From Cyanoderma ruficeps (Eukaryota; Chordata; Aves; Passeriformes; Timaliidae), in assembly GCA_008694505.1 (NCBI GenBank), contig VZDJ01004378.1, forward strand, positions 10,415,472-10,479,471: a stretch of 64,000 nt of DNA, written 5' to 3'. Below the pieces are notes generated by a model. The model was not told the DNA's origin and ran no database searches. It saw only the letters and a program-made list of their open reading frames with translations. Shown here piece after piece: positions 12,445 to 23,005 of this stretch. Both the position numbers and the translations under genes were made by a program. Each line of letters opens with the position of its first letter. The first letter of the stretch is position 1.

Positions 12445-13688
12445 GTAAGTATTTATTAGAAATACTATATACAGCATTTTAACTGTTTGTTCTAAAATTT
12501 TGGTAATTCATAACTACTTCATTTCTGTAAGGAGAATTATATGGCAAGTTATAATGTTACTTGGTGTTTCAGATGCAGAGGTACAAATCATTCCCATACA
12601 CAGTGAAAACTTTGTGAAAGAAATCTCCATGAATTAATTCACAAAGTTCTTTTCAAATCATTGAGAACAGAGTTCTTATCCCCAGAATCCCCATCTCTTT
12701 TATGCGATAAGCCCCTGATCTCATCCCAAAATCATCAGTATCTTTTCTAGTCTTGGCATTGGTTCAAAGGAGTATGTCTGTAAAGCAGAAACTTCATTTT
12801 AATGTTGATGAGCGCTTCAGGATTTGCGTTTTTTCTCACAGAAAATCCCCCATAAAAGAGGAAAATCCTTTTTCCCAATGAACCTTCCAATCCAACGGTG
12901 GCCTAAAAGCCGTGTGTCTCACAGTCAATCTCCTAAGACACTTCTGTGGTTTTGTGTTACTGGATTATTTGCCACTGTTTCTTCAGAACTGCATGTTTTC
13001 CAAAAAGGAACCAAATTCCCTTTTGCCACTTCAGACTTTCAGTCACTAGATTCTCATAAACTGATCATCAAATTTTCAGTGACCCTTTTATCTGTACAAT
13101 TTTTCATACTACTGACTGAATTAGTATAATTTCAAATTAGCAATCTTTGACCAGTATTATTCCATTTTTATGACCAAATAGTCCAGTATTCACGTTGCCA
13201 TCTTCATCTAGAACTGCAAGAGGGTTCCTACAGGGATTGCTAGTAGGGAGATTTGATTGCATTTACATCCCTGTGCACTCATTAAACTGTAGATGTGCTT
13301 GTTCTCTTTCCTTCATACCCTTACTGAGATAAAATTGAGCTTAAATTCAAAATATTCTATCCAGTAAAAAACCTGTGGAAAACAGACTCAGGTTTTTGTC
13401 TACCCACACACAGAGTACATCATTATACTTCAAATGCAATTAGAAATTCTGTAAAACAATGTTGGGATTTGTCATCCAGAGAAAGATAACTAGTTGCATA
13501 AAACAATTATGCCTTACTAGTAAAAGTTCAGTGTTTAGTCAGACTTTATGAATTGACAGGCTTTTTATTCAGTATAAAGAAGAATTCTGTCTGGAATTTT
13601 AAGAAAAGTTTTATTGAACTGTGGAAATTTTAATAGTTGTATAACTTTCTGACATACCTTTTCTTAGAATCTTTTTTTTTCATATTAG
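12445..13688 (+). other. CNTN1: Intron between Ig2 and Ig3 (1244 bp)
   Basis: Phase-1 AT-rich intron. I see no repeat, RNA gene or secondary exon. A 101-codon plus-strand ORF at 12824-13129 has no domain character. Confidence 0.85.
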
Positions 13689-13785
13689 GAGCAAAAGTAT
13701 ATCCTGCTGATATCAAGGTGAAGTTCAAGGACACGTACGCTCTCCTGGGGCAAAACGTGACACTGGAGTGTTTTGCTCTTGGAAA
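13689..13785 (+). CDS. CNTN1: CNTN1 exon, Ig3 first half
   Basis: Reads AKVYPADIKVKFKDTYALLG, then QNVTLECFALGN. LEC holds the B-strand cysteine of Ig3, and NVT is an N-glycosylation sequon. The exon starts in phase 1 after cattag and ends in phase 2 (AA|T) at a gtaagt donor. The next exon is only 155 bp away. Confidence 0.97.
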
Positions 13786-13940
13786 GTAAGTGTGTTTTAA
13801 AGTTATTGTACAGCATGAATTGCTTTCATATTTCAGAGAATGAAAATACATATTTCATGATCAAATGCTCTTTTTGTAGTCTGCAATTTAACCACCAGTT
13901 CTTGAACATGCTGATTTGTACTTTACTGTGCCTTTTCAAG
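13786..13940 (+). other. CNTN1: Short intron within Ig3 (155 bp)
   Basis: The smallest intron in the window, with donor gtaagt and acceptor ttttcaag. The acceptor is AAG rather than the usual CAG, but the frame and protein sequence across it are unambiguous. Confidence 0.93.
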
Positions 13941-14122
13941 TCCGGTTCCTGAGCTCAGATGGAGTAAATACCTTGAACCCTTGCCAGCCTCTGCTGAGAT
14001 AAGCATGTCTGGTGCAGTTCTTAAGATCTTCAATATTCAGTATGAGGATGAAGGACTTTATGAATGTGAAGCTGAAAACTATAAAGGAAAAGATAAACAT
14101 CAAGCAAGGGTTTATGTACAAG
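13941..14122 (+). CDS. CNTN1: CNTN1 exon, Ig3 second half
   Basis: Reads PVPELRWSKYLEPLPASAE, ISMSGAVLKIFNIQYEDEG, then LYECEAENYKGKDKHQARVY. The tryptophan of ELRW and the cysteine of YEC complete the Ig3 core. KDKHQARVYVQ is the G strand leading into Ig4. It ends in phase 1 at gtagga. The DEGLYECEAEN motif is the classic Ig-superfamily D-x-G-x-Y-x-C. Confidence 0.97.
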
Positions 14123-15577
14123 GTAGGAAGAACAACTTTATTCTTGATGATCTGTATTGCTTTTACTCATGTTGGAAATACCTGAGTTTTCACAGTTGAT
14201 TCGTTCTATCATCCTCACACACTGCTGTTCAAGTTAATAGAACAGCATCAAAATTCTTGCATTAAATGCCAGGCATGATATTTATGTATTAATTGAAAGA
14301 CTACTCAATTTGTCTGGTTTTGATAGCTGTTATATACACTTTGGCAGTTCTGTGTTAATATACTTATGCATAATGTAAATTAAATCAATTTATAGTACTC
14401 AAAGTGAAAGAACTTCTGGGAAGAAAAAGAGACCATTAGGTTTGTTAGGTGTGCTTGGTTTCTCATTTTGTTTGTTTTTTCTGTCTTAGCTCTCTGTCTT
14501 ACTAGCTATACAGTTCTTTATTCCTCTGCCCTCTGTCACTTCCCTTTATGCATTTGGTTAAATTGGGTAATCAAAAATTGTATCTTACTGCTGACACTGA
14601 AATCATCCCAAGTAACTTGGTTTCTTGTCTGAGGTTCATGCCACAAATCCATGACATGAAAAGGTCACATGTAACATCTAAACCACCCTCAGAAGATTTA
14701 TGTCTCTTTCATTGGCTGTACAGAAGATATTCTGAGTTAAGATGCTCAGTTAAGTGCTAGAACTTCAGTAGATCAAACTCAGAATTAGTGTGGGAAGGTC
14801 ATTACTGCTTATAAGTAAAGTTAATAATAATTGGTTTGTTTGCTTAGCAAAGGCAAATAAGCTGGACCATTTTCAATGTTAATTTCTTACATATATTTTT
14901 TGGGCCATAAGAATTATTTCCTGGAGATCCTTTCAGTACGTATGCAGTTTTGCACAATATCATGTCATTTAACTGTAATTTTCATGGGGCTACTGAGTAA
15001 TTTCCATGCTGAATAATCTACAAATCAGTATAAGGAGTAATATCTTATGTCTTCTGTCATTCAGGAACCATCATTTCAATTCCGTATTTTCTTCTCATAA
15101 AAAATAGTTTGAAGCTTTTTTGAATCTATGTTGTAAGAAAAAACTTCTTTTTTGTGCTGGTGCATTGCTGAGTTATCATCATTACTTTGACTTCCCTGTT
15201 TAAGTATCATGGAAAAAGTAGTGGAATTAATACAACATAATGCTAATTGTCGCTGTATTGGACACGCAAAGGACGAGGCAGACAGCAGAAAGCCAGGCAG
15301 GAAAGCCTTATTTTAATTTTTTTTACTCCATTTTATATTAACTTTTTACAGAAGGTAAAAGATTGGTTACACAGGTTGCCACCTCTTATTTCTCCTCCCA
15401 GAGGAGAAATATATAAACAAAATAGATAATTTCAAATATATACATAGTTTACATAAAACTACATGAGAATCTCTACTACAAAATTGCAAACACTCACAAG
15501 GCAAGAAGGCTTAGAGCAACAGCTAATTAAATATGTACGTGCTGTATTTACAATGCATCATGTATTTTATTCTGCAG
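14123..15577 (+). other. CNTN1: Intron between Ig3 and Ig4 (1455 bp) with an LTR near its 3' end
   Basis: Phase-1 intron. Most of it is plain AT-rich sequence, but a 274-bp solo LTR with its 6-bp target duplication ends only 50 bp before the acceptor (see 15248-15521). The remaining 3' stretch still has a usable acceptor, tattctgcag, and candidate branch sites. Confidence 0.88.
15248..15521 (-). mobile_element. Solo LTR of an endogenous retrovirus, ERVK/alpharetrovirus-like (274 bp)
   Basis: The element starts TGTCGC and ends GCAACA, an imperfect terminal inverted repeat with TG...CA ends. It is flanked by an exact 6-bp direct repeat, gctaat, at 15242-15247 and 15522-15527. Six-base duplications and a short LTR fit class II (ERVK/alpha-type) avian elements. 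Read on the minus strand there is a TATA-like aatataaaa, then an aaaataagg that resembles a polyadenylation signal, so it probably lies antisense to CNTN1. A perfect 10-bp inverted repeat with a 3-nt loop sits inside it (15388-15410). There is no coding sequence. Confidence 0.85.
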
Positions 15578-15702
15578 CTGCTCCTGAGTGGGTAGAACAT
15601 ATCAACGACACAGAAAGGGATATAGGCAGTGACCTGTACTGGCCTTGTGTAGCTACGGGCAAGCCTATTCCAACAATTAGGTGGCTGAAGAATGGTGCCT
15701 CG
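15578..15702 (+). CDS. CNTN1: CNTN1 exon, Ig4 first half
   Basis: Reads [35 protein letters not shown], then LKNGAS. WPC carries the B-strand cysteine and IRW the core tryptophan of Ig4; NDT is an N-glycosylation sequon. The P-E-W-V-E-H-I start is highly conserved in contactin-1. It starts in phase 1 after ctgcag and ends exactly between codons (phase 0) at a strong gtgagt donor. Confidence 0.97.
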
Positions 15703-16287
15703 GTGAGTGTTTTGCTGTAGGTAACACAGGCCTGAGTGCTTAGCTCATGGAAATGGTTCTTTGAAGCATGCATTCTGAAAAGGTTGAAAGAAAATTAATT
15801 ATAATGATCCAAATTTTTGCTGATGCCACTTGCATGAGACATTAAAATCTAGTTTTTAAAGTTTCATCTCAATCTTCTCTTGTTTCTTCAGGCTATTTAG
15901 TATTGTTTTCAATTATGAACTTAACTTTTGACCACATGTTGAGGAGGTAGATATCCCTTTTTCTCCACACCTGTTTAAGTAAATGCTCTTCACTCTGGAT
16001 GAAATATCTATCAGCTTCTCTTTAAAATTCATCCATTTTGCCACATTGAACATGAATGGGTCATTAAAAATATAAGACAAAATAGTCATATTGGAGATAT
16101 GACAATAAAGATTATTTTTTAAATTATCAGTGGTCTTTCTCGATCCTGTATATTTTCACTTTTTTTCTAGATGAAGAATGTTGCAAATGTTTAGGTGATG
16201 TTCAAAAGAAGTTTAAAGAAGTACTATTTGATAATTTAATTCTATTACATTGGATATTTGGTTTAAACAAAGTTGATTTTCTGTCCT

Positions 16288-16482
16288 AGAATTATGGAAT
16301 CACAGAATGGTTTGTGTTAGAAGGTGCTTAAAAATTGTTTAGTTCCAACCCTTTAGCCATGCGCAGAGGTACCTCTCACTAGTCTTGGTCACCATCCAGT
16401 CTGCCCTTCAACAATTCCAGGGATGAGCCATCCACAACCTCTCTGGGAAAAACCTGTTCAGGCATTTCAACAGTGTATTCAA
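16288..16482 (-). mobile_element. CR1 LINE fragment, 3' end (about 195 bp)
   Basis: On the + strand it opens with the reverse complement of the CR1 tail (attatggaatcacagaatgg), followed by the typical agttccaaccc and the stretch around gatgagccatccacaacctctctggg. The element is therefore on the minus strand and truncated at its 5' side. It is well diverged from the consensus I remember, so it is old. Confidence 0.88.
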
Positions 16483-17640
16483 AGTCTATTGCTTATACTA
16501 TATGAAAAGCCATTAAAAAACCAAGAGAATACAAGGTCACAATGCAGCTCTGCATCTGCTGAGCTGTGATGACTCTTACCTTGGCAAACAAACAAAAAAA
16601 GACAATGAGGCAGCTTATTTTTTGACTGTATATTTTAAGAAAAATGTATGATGTTGGAGGGAGAACAGGGATATCACCATCTGCTATATGGAGGTGGCTT
16701 AAACCTTGAAAAGCAATGCTTTTGTCTAGCTTTGGTAGTTATTGCAAACAAATAATTTAACAAGTGAGTTACTTGCTGCCCACTAAACTTGGCTTTCACT
16801 AACAAAACCTGCATACTGGATTGCAGAACGCAGTGTGTATGTCTCCAGTAGTGCACCAAAAGATTATGCTGTGTGGTACTATGATGATAAGATGATTTTC
16901 AAGTGGAAGATAGCAGAAATATGTTAATTGCCTCGAAAATGTAATTTGTTTCTAAATCAGATAACTTGTAATTAAGCATTTCATTTAGCACACAACAAAG
17001 ACTCTTTGTATAAAATATGATTAAAACATTTTCACATGAAACAGTCAGAAAATGTTTCCTTTAATCTGTTCTCTTTTCAACTAAGCACTATTCTGTTAAT
17101 CTCCCACTGCTCCATGCACTCCAGTGTACTTAGATACAAGACTTAAAGCTTTCAGCTTGATTTTCACAAGAAAACAGACCACATTAACGTTATCTTTCAA
17201 AAACTTATTGACATCTATTTGTAATTTACAAAATACCCCACCTTAACTACCTTCTTTTGATTGACTCTTGTTTTATATTTTACATTAAAACAAAGTAATA
17301 GAAAATAGTTTGTACTATCTCCCAGAGGAATCTTCTGAAAAACTCCTACTTCCTACCTCACTGAGATTTGCTTTGACTTTTTCCTGTTGTAAAATGATGT
17401 AACAACAGAAAATACTGACCACTGAGCATGGCATAACAAAGCTTATGTGCATAACATTAAATTATTTCTTTGTTTCTTATTTCTGAATCAGTAGCATTTG
17501 CACTGATATGAACACAGGGAACTGGAGAGTAAATTTGCCTACTGACACTCAACTAGGACTTTTCCAGAAACTTAAGTATTGAATGACAGTGAATCTTTCT
17601 TTAAAAAAAGGTAAACCTAATGTCACTGAAAAAAGTAAAA

Positions 17641-17672
17641 ATTAAAAAAAAAAAAAAAGAAAAAAAAAAGAA
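17641..17672. repeat. A-rich low-complexity tract
   Basis: A runs broken by single T or G. It lies about 80 bp upstream of an exon, outside the polypyrimidine tract. Confidence 0.85.
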
Positions 17673-17751
17673 GGAGTGTGAATGGGTGTGGATTCTTCAG
17701 CTTATGCAGTTTATGTTAATATCTTGTTATTTTATTGATTCTGTGTTTTAG

Positions 17752-17869
17752 TTCCGGAAAGGTGAACTAAGAATGCAAAGTCTGACCTTTGACGATGCCG
17801 GCATGTACCAGTGTATAGCAGAAAACATGCACGGAATTATTTATGCAAATGCTGAACTGAAGATTGTGG
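17752..17869 (+). CDS. CNTN1: CNTN1 exon, Ig4 second half
   Basis: Reads [17 protein letters not shown], then [19 protein letters not shown] and KIV. YQC holds the second cysteine of Ig4, and YANAELKIV is its G strand. It starts in phase 0 after tgttttag and ends in phase 1 at gtcagt, a donor weaker than its neighbours because position +3 is C. Frame and protein support it fully. Confidence 0.96.
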
Positions 17870-19509
17870 GTCAGTGGGATTATTTCTCTATTTACTGTTT
17901 CAGGGTTGAGTAAGATAGCAGTTATGTTTGCAAGTACTGTTTGGTAACATTCCTATGAGGATGAAGCTAAGAACTCTCACTCAATCTAGGTGAGATGGGG
18001 TTTATTTGAGCTCTCTAGCTGGTTTTTGACAACAGCTTCAGGAATAAATTTACCAGCTTGTGGGACATGTTTTCTGTTTGTGTTTATGATGCTTGTTTCC
18101 TCCTGTTCAGATGAACTGATAGTGCTGAAGTTATATGAAGCACATAAAGTTGCTGCCTACACTTCTAAGCTTGCAAATCTCATTAAGAAGCATTTTCATT
18201 TTGCTCACATATGATCAATCCTCTGTGAGGCAAAATCTGCTTTTTAAGAAACCATGTTGTCACTTACTTGGCCTTTGAAGCTCTTTGTCTTTGCTCTCCC
18301 CTTTGGTTTTGCTTTATGCAACCTGTTACATCGAAGTCACAATGTTTGTATGCAATGTAGCTGTGCCATTTGATGGTTGGATGTAGTTATGAATCCATTG
18401 TGTTTTCTTGAGGAGCATCCTGTTGAAAGTTTGATTCTCAGATCCAGAGTTCTCAGCCTTAAAACAATTTTTGATGTTTTTACTGGTTTCATTAGAGCAG
18501 ACATACTGGCTGTATGACATATTTTTCTAGATTTCCCTGTGGTAGATGCCGTTCTTTCCATCTCACACTTGCCTTCAGACTTTCCCAAGAACTAAACTAT
18601 CCTTAGTTTTCCCAACCCATTGTACAACAATGCTTCATTCTACACTGTTCTTCCATTACTGTGTATTCACTACCAGCTTGGTTTACACACAATGAGCACT
18701 TTTTATATGTGTGTTTTGAAATTCAGTGTTAATATGTGGATGTTGGTCAGAGTTTTGCTCTGTACTCCTGTAATTAAAGAACAGCTTTATTTCCTCAGGC
18801 TGTACACACATGCAGGCATGATTAACAACGTTATGCCATCATTAATGCCATGATGCAAAATAAATAAAAGCTGCTTTTTTTGTTGTTGTTGTTTTGTTTT
18901 GTTTTGTTTTGTTTCAAATAAAGAGAAAATTAGTAAGCAAAGATCTGGCCTCAGAGATGTAAGTGTGGTGCTTATGACAGTCATGTCTCAATACTCTTGT
19001 ACATCTCAGAGTTCACCTAAAGCCAGCTGGCCAAACAAAAAACCACAAAGAATAAGAAGGGCACAATTTTTGTTTGTAGAAAGGGTTAAAACCACTGAAA
19101 AGTAAACCCAGCTACTCTTTGGAATTATGATTGAGTGAGCAACTTGTTTAAGAAATTTATCTCCGGGAATCTGAATTTTAGTAGGACTGATCAAAAGGCC
19201 TTTTGAAAGGGAGGAACTTCCAGTGGACTTTGAACTTGTTAGATTACACTCAGATGAAAGTTCAGAAATCAATAGAAAGAAACCTCTAGTGTAACACAGC
19301 ACAGAAGTACATAATGATTTTCATATTTCTTGTAGATCACCATGAACTTCCCAGTACATTTCTGTATCGTTAATATTTTTCTCACCAGTCTGAATAATGC
19401 ACATTTGTGAACCATTCCATAGTTCTGTCTTTTGTTGTATGTTGTAAGCAAATTCTATTTTGCAGTAAAAATCACTAACAGCAGTATTTGTGTTAATTTT
19501 TGTTTTCAG
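17870..19509 (+). other. CNTN1: Intron between Ig4 and Ig5 (1640 bp)
   Basis: Phase-1 intron with a TTG/TTTTG simple repeat (18874-18914). Several short overlapping ORFs on both strands have no domain signal. Nothing else recognised. Confidence 0.85.
18874..18914. repeat. TTG/TTTTG simple repeat
   Basis: A run of T leads into four ttg units and then tandem ttttg units. Its reverse complement looks like the A-rich tail of a retroposon, but no body sequence is recognisable beside it. Confidence 0.85.
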
Positions 19510-19660
19510 CTTCACCACCTACTTTTGAACTGAACCCTATGAAGAAGAAAATCCTAGCAGCTAAAGGGGGACGTGTAATCATTGAATGCAAGCCTAAAGC
19601 TGCTCCTAAGCCAAAATTCTCCTGGAGCAAAGGAACAGAATTGCTTGTAAATGGGAGCCG
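19510..19660 (+). CDS. CNTN1: CNTN1 exon, Ig5 first half
   Basis: Reads SPPTFELNPMKKKILAAKGG, RVIIECKPKAAPKPKFSW, then SKGTELLVNGSR. IEC carries the B-strand cysteine, FSW the core tryptophan, and NGS is an N-glycosylation sequon. The lysine- and alanine-rich KPKAAPKPK motif is characteristic of contactin Ig5. It starts in phase 1 and ends in phase 2 at gttagt, a slightly unusual donor (T at +3). Confidence 0.97.
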
Positions 19661-20124
19661 GTTAGTATTGACTGTTAGTGAACACTTTGAGCCTTAAAAA
19701 TGTAACCTTATGTATTTGTCTATCCCCTAGGGTGATTCTCCATTTTGCAGGATTCAGGGGCAGGAGAATGTGTAACTTCAGGAAAACAACATGCCAAAAT
19801 GTTGCTGGCAGTATGGATTCAAAGATTTAGCAGGGTATCCAACTTTACCCAGTCTGGTTTAAGAATTGAATTGTACCACAAGACTAAGAAAAATACCTAA
19901 ATGAGTGCACGTGAATAGAAGTACATTCTCTTGCTCCGGCAATCTGAGACATCTAATCATGCCACAATCTCTTCACTTTTTACTGTAGGCATGTTTATAA
20001 ATCCAGTAGTTAGATGTGAGCTTTCAAATTATGTTTGTTGTTTGTTCTTTCACTTACTACAGGAAGTATTGCTTTCTAATACAGAATCTAATCTCTCTTA
20101 GTGTATTTTTTGCACTTTCCATAG
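19661..20124 (+). other. CNTN1: Intron within Ig5 (464 bp)
   Basis: Short AT-rich intron with acceptor ttccatag. Nothing beyond splice signals is recognised. Confidence 0.88.
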
Positions 20125-20252
20125 TATACGTATCTGGGATGATGGGAGCCTGGAAATTATCAATGTTACAAAGCTGGATGAAGGTCGCTACACCTGTTTT
20201 GCAGAAAATAACCGAGGAAAAGCCAATAGCACCGGTGTCCTAGAAATGACAG
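20125..20252 (+). CDS. CNTN1: CNTN1 exon, Ig5 second half
   Basis: Reads [20 protein letters not shown], then [18 protein letters not shown] and LEMT. YTC supplies the second Ig5 cysteine; NVT and NST are two N-glycosylation sequons, making this the only exon here with two. It ends in phase 1 at a strong gtaagc donor. Confidence 0.97.
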
Positions 20253-22829
20253 GTAAGCCTCAAGTAACCCTTGTTTGGGGTAGAATCCCTTAATTCTAAA
20301 TGACTGATTTTTGTTCCAGCATTGCACTACTTTTTCAAGTTGTTCTACATATTTCTAATTTAATTCCTCATTAAAACTGAATCGATGCTTTTAAAGCATA
20401 TTGTCAGTTGAAACTGGGTATGTTTACATCAGTTCTAACACTGTATTTCAATTTTCAGGGTTGATCTTTCCCTAAGAGATTACTAAACAAGACACTTTAA
20501 ATTTACATATTTTAATGCATTCAGTCTGTTTGGTAGCTTAGCACTCATGCTAAGGTGTGATTCTGGGGCCATGACTCAGAGAAATGGGAAATGGGACTCC
20601 TGCTGACCTTCCTTAATGTTGTGGGTTTTTGTTTTGAAGGGGTTTGGTTTGGTTTGTTTGTTTGGTTTGGTTTGGTTGGTTTGGTGATGGTTTTGGTGTG
20701 GTGGTGGTATAAGCATGTTTGAGAGAGCGTTGCTCTTAAAGAAACATGCATGAAATTTGTGAGCTAAGGGCGTATATCCATATGATTGCACTTCTAAATT
20801 AACTTCCTTTATCAGTGTCTTTTTTACTGATTGAGTACTGATATCCTTAATTGTGTATTTTAAATCTGATGTCAAATAACTAAATAACTGTAGTCTACAG
20901 ACAGGAAGGACAGCATTCTGTAACACCTATGTCTGTCAAGTACCACTGATAGGGGAAGTGTCACTTGTCAAATAGGTTTTTAATCTCTGTTCCAGAAATC
21001 ATGCTGGATGTGACAGCTCAATTCTGATGTGCTAATGTAAGAGGTTAGTCTGTAGCATCATATGAAAGCAATTTTCTCGCTGATACATTCCAAGTTCATT
21101 GTACCAAATGAAATGTAAAGCTGTTTTCATGTTTACAGTTACTTTTTATTATCTTCTGCTGTTTCACCTATCTTAATATTACTTTCAGGCATTCAAATAT
21201 TTTGAAAGTTTATGTAAATTGATATATCCAGCCTCTTAATTGTTATATCATATCTTCTAAAATCAGGAAGAACATTTGCATACTAAATTTGCACAGTGAA
21301 ACAAAAACCAATATGTTTGTAAACCTTGTAAACTAGTATAAAGAAATTTTAAATTTTGAAATTTACACTCTGATTCATCTAAAAAATGAACACCAAGAGT
21401 ATAAGACATCACAGCAGATAGAGAAAGGTCAGTTGACTTATTTCAAAATAATTTTCACATTGTGGGCAATGATCAGGGTTGATGAAGAATACTTTGAAAG
21501 CAGCATTCCCAAGCACATTGTGTGGTGCATAAAACTTACCAGACATTGCACATGACTATAGGAAATTAGAAAGTTAAATCTGAAGCTGACAGATGCTGCA
21601 GACGCTGATGGTTTTTCCCAGTTGCTGTTCATTGTCTGCCACTGGTCCACTCTTTCAGCAGCTTTTTAGGCTGATACTGGTACTGAGCACACAGGCACCA
21701 CCACACTGGACAGGAGCAAGTATCCTCAGCATGTGTCCCTATGTAAAGCCCTGGAGACCAGATGTTAACAGGTCGCTCCCATGCACTGTGAGATGCTCCA
21801 TATTGCAAAAGGCCATAGTTGTGCCGTCCTCATAGTCTCAGTATTAAGTAGGTTTTAGATTACTAGAGTAGGATCTGGGGAAGGATTTCTTTCTGAATGA
21901 GATTGACAAAATACTGGGCTTACTGAGGATATTTTCTTTTCCTGTGTATGATGGAATGGAGAGTGCTCCTTGGAGCAAGCTCAAGCCTAGGTTTTAACTA
22001 ATAGCAATAACTCTTTTCTTATGGGTATTACCTTCCAACTTTTGGTACCCTACTACCACTCTCATATTGGTGGGACAGATATTACCTGTCATGGCATAAG
22101 GAAGATATTCTGTGGCTTTTTGTTTTATGGTAATAATTGTAACTGAAGGAAAAAGTCTCACTGATCCAGTGAGTTCCTTCCAGAATAGTTGCTAATTTGC
22201 CATATGACTTTCATGTATATGTCAAGAGCTCAAGCAAATGTCATGAGATATCTGCTTTCTTTTTTCTTCCTGTAATAATAAGAGACTTTGCTGGGGGATG
22301 TACAACTTTCTTCCTTTTCTTGTATTGTTTTCTCTTCTTTTTCACATGTAGCCGTTTACACAATTTGTTATGAATCTATTATATTGTTTCTCAGTAGATA
22401 AATTAAGATCACAATACCTGCAATGCTCTAATGAAAATCTGACTTGGCCTAACCAAGTAGAACTTTTTATTCATTAAAGAGACAAGTTTTAAAACATAGG
22501 TAGTATTATAATTGAAATAAGAAATGCAACACAAGTCACGTAAGATTCATCATGTGTCTTCATTCTGCTTGAGACATAGTCAGTGAATAAAAACAGTTGT
22601 AATGTGATTTGGAGATTTTAACAGCTGAACAGAAGTCAGGTATTTTAGTTGTAAAATGTTTTCTTTGTTGTCTTCAGTGTGGTCCTTTGAAATGTAGTTG
22701 TATGAATAACATGTAAACTAGACTTTGAGGGAGTGGTTTAATGTATGATCAAACAGTTATGGAGCTGAACTTGTATTTGAATAAACGTTTATTCATTGGA
22801 ATTTTCCATGTTTGCCATTAACTTCACAG
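20253..22829 (+). other. CNTN1: Intron between Ig5 and Ig6 (2577 bp)
   Basis: Phase-1 intron with a GGTTT-rich low-complexity tract (20639-20708). A GC-richer patch at about 21590-21830 holds an 80-codon ORF with no recognisable domain. The rest is plain AT-rich sequence. Confidence 0.82.
20639..20708. repeat. GGTTT/GTTT low-complexity tract
   Basis: Imperfect tandem ggttt and gttt units, grading into ggtg-rich sequence. The G-rich + strand could fold or bind G-rich-tract proteins, but no regular G-run spacing for a stable quadruplex is seen. Confidence 0.85.
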
Positions 22830-23005
22830 AAGCTACAAGGATTACTTTAGCTCCGTTGAATGTTGATGTCACCGTTGGAGAGAATGCTACCATGCAATGC
22901 ATTGCATCTCATGATCCCACATTAGACCTGACATTTATTTGGTCTCTAAATGGCTTTGTAATAGATTTTGAGAAAGAACACGAACATTATGAACGGAATG
23001 TTATG
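22830..23005 (+). CDS. CNTN1: CNTN1 exon, Ig6 first half
   Basis: Reads [38 protein letters not shown], then [19 protein letters not shown] and VM. MQC carries the B-strand cysteine and FIW the core tryptophan of Ig6; NAT is an N-glycosylation sequon. It starts in phase 1 after ttcacag and ends between codons at gtaaga. The open frame runs on into the intron for about 140 bp, but the splice border is clear from the protein. Confidence 0.97.

Larger units (their letters stand above)
15703..17751 (+). other. CNTN1: Intron within Ig4 (2049 bp)
   Basis: Contains a CR1 3'-end remnant (16288-16482) and an A-rich tract (17641-17672) not far from the acceptor. Otherwise AT-rich with no feature recognised. 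Confidence 0.85.
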
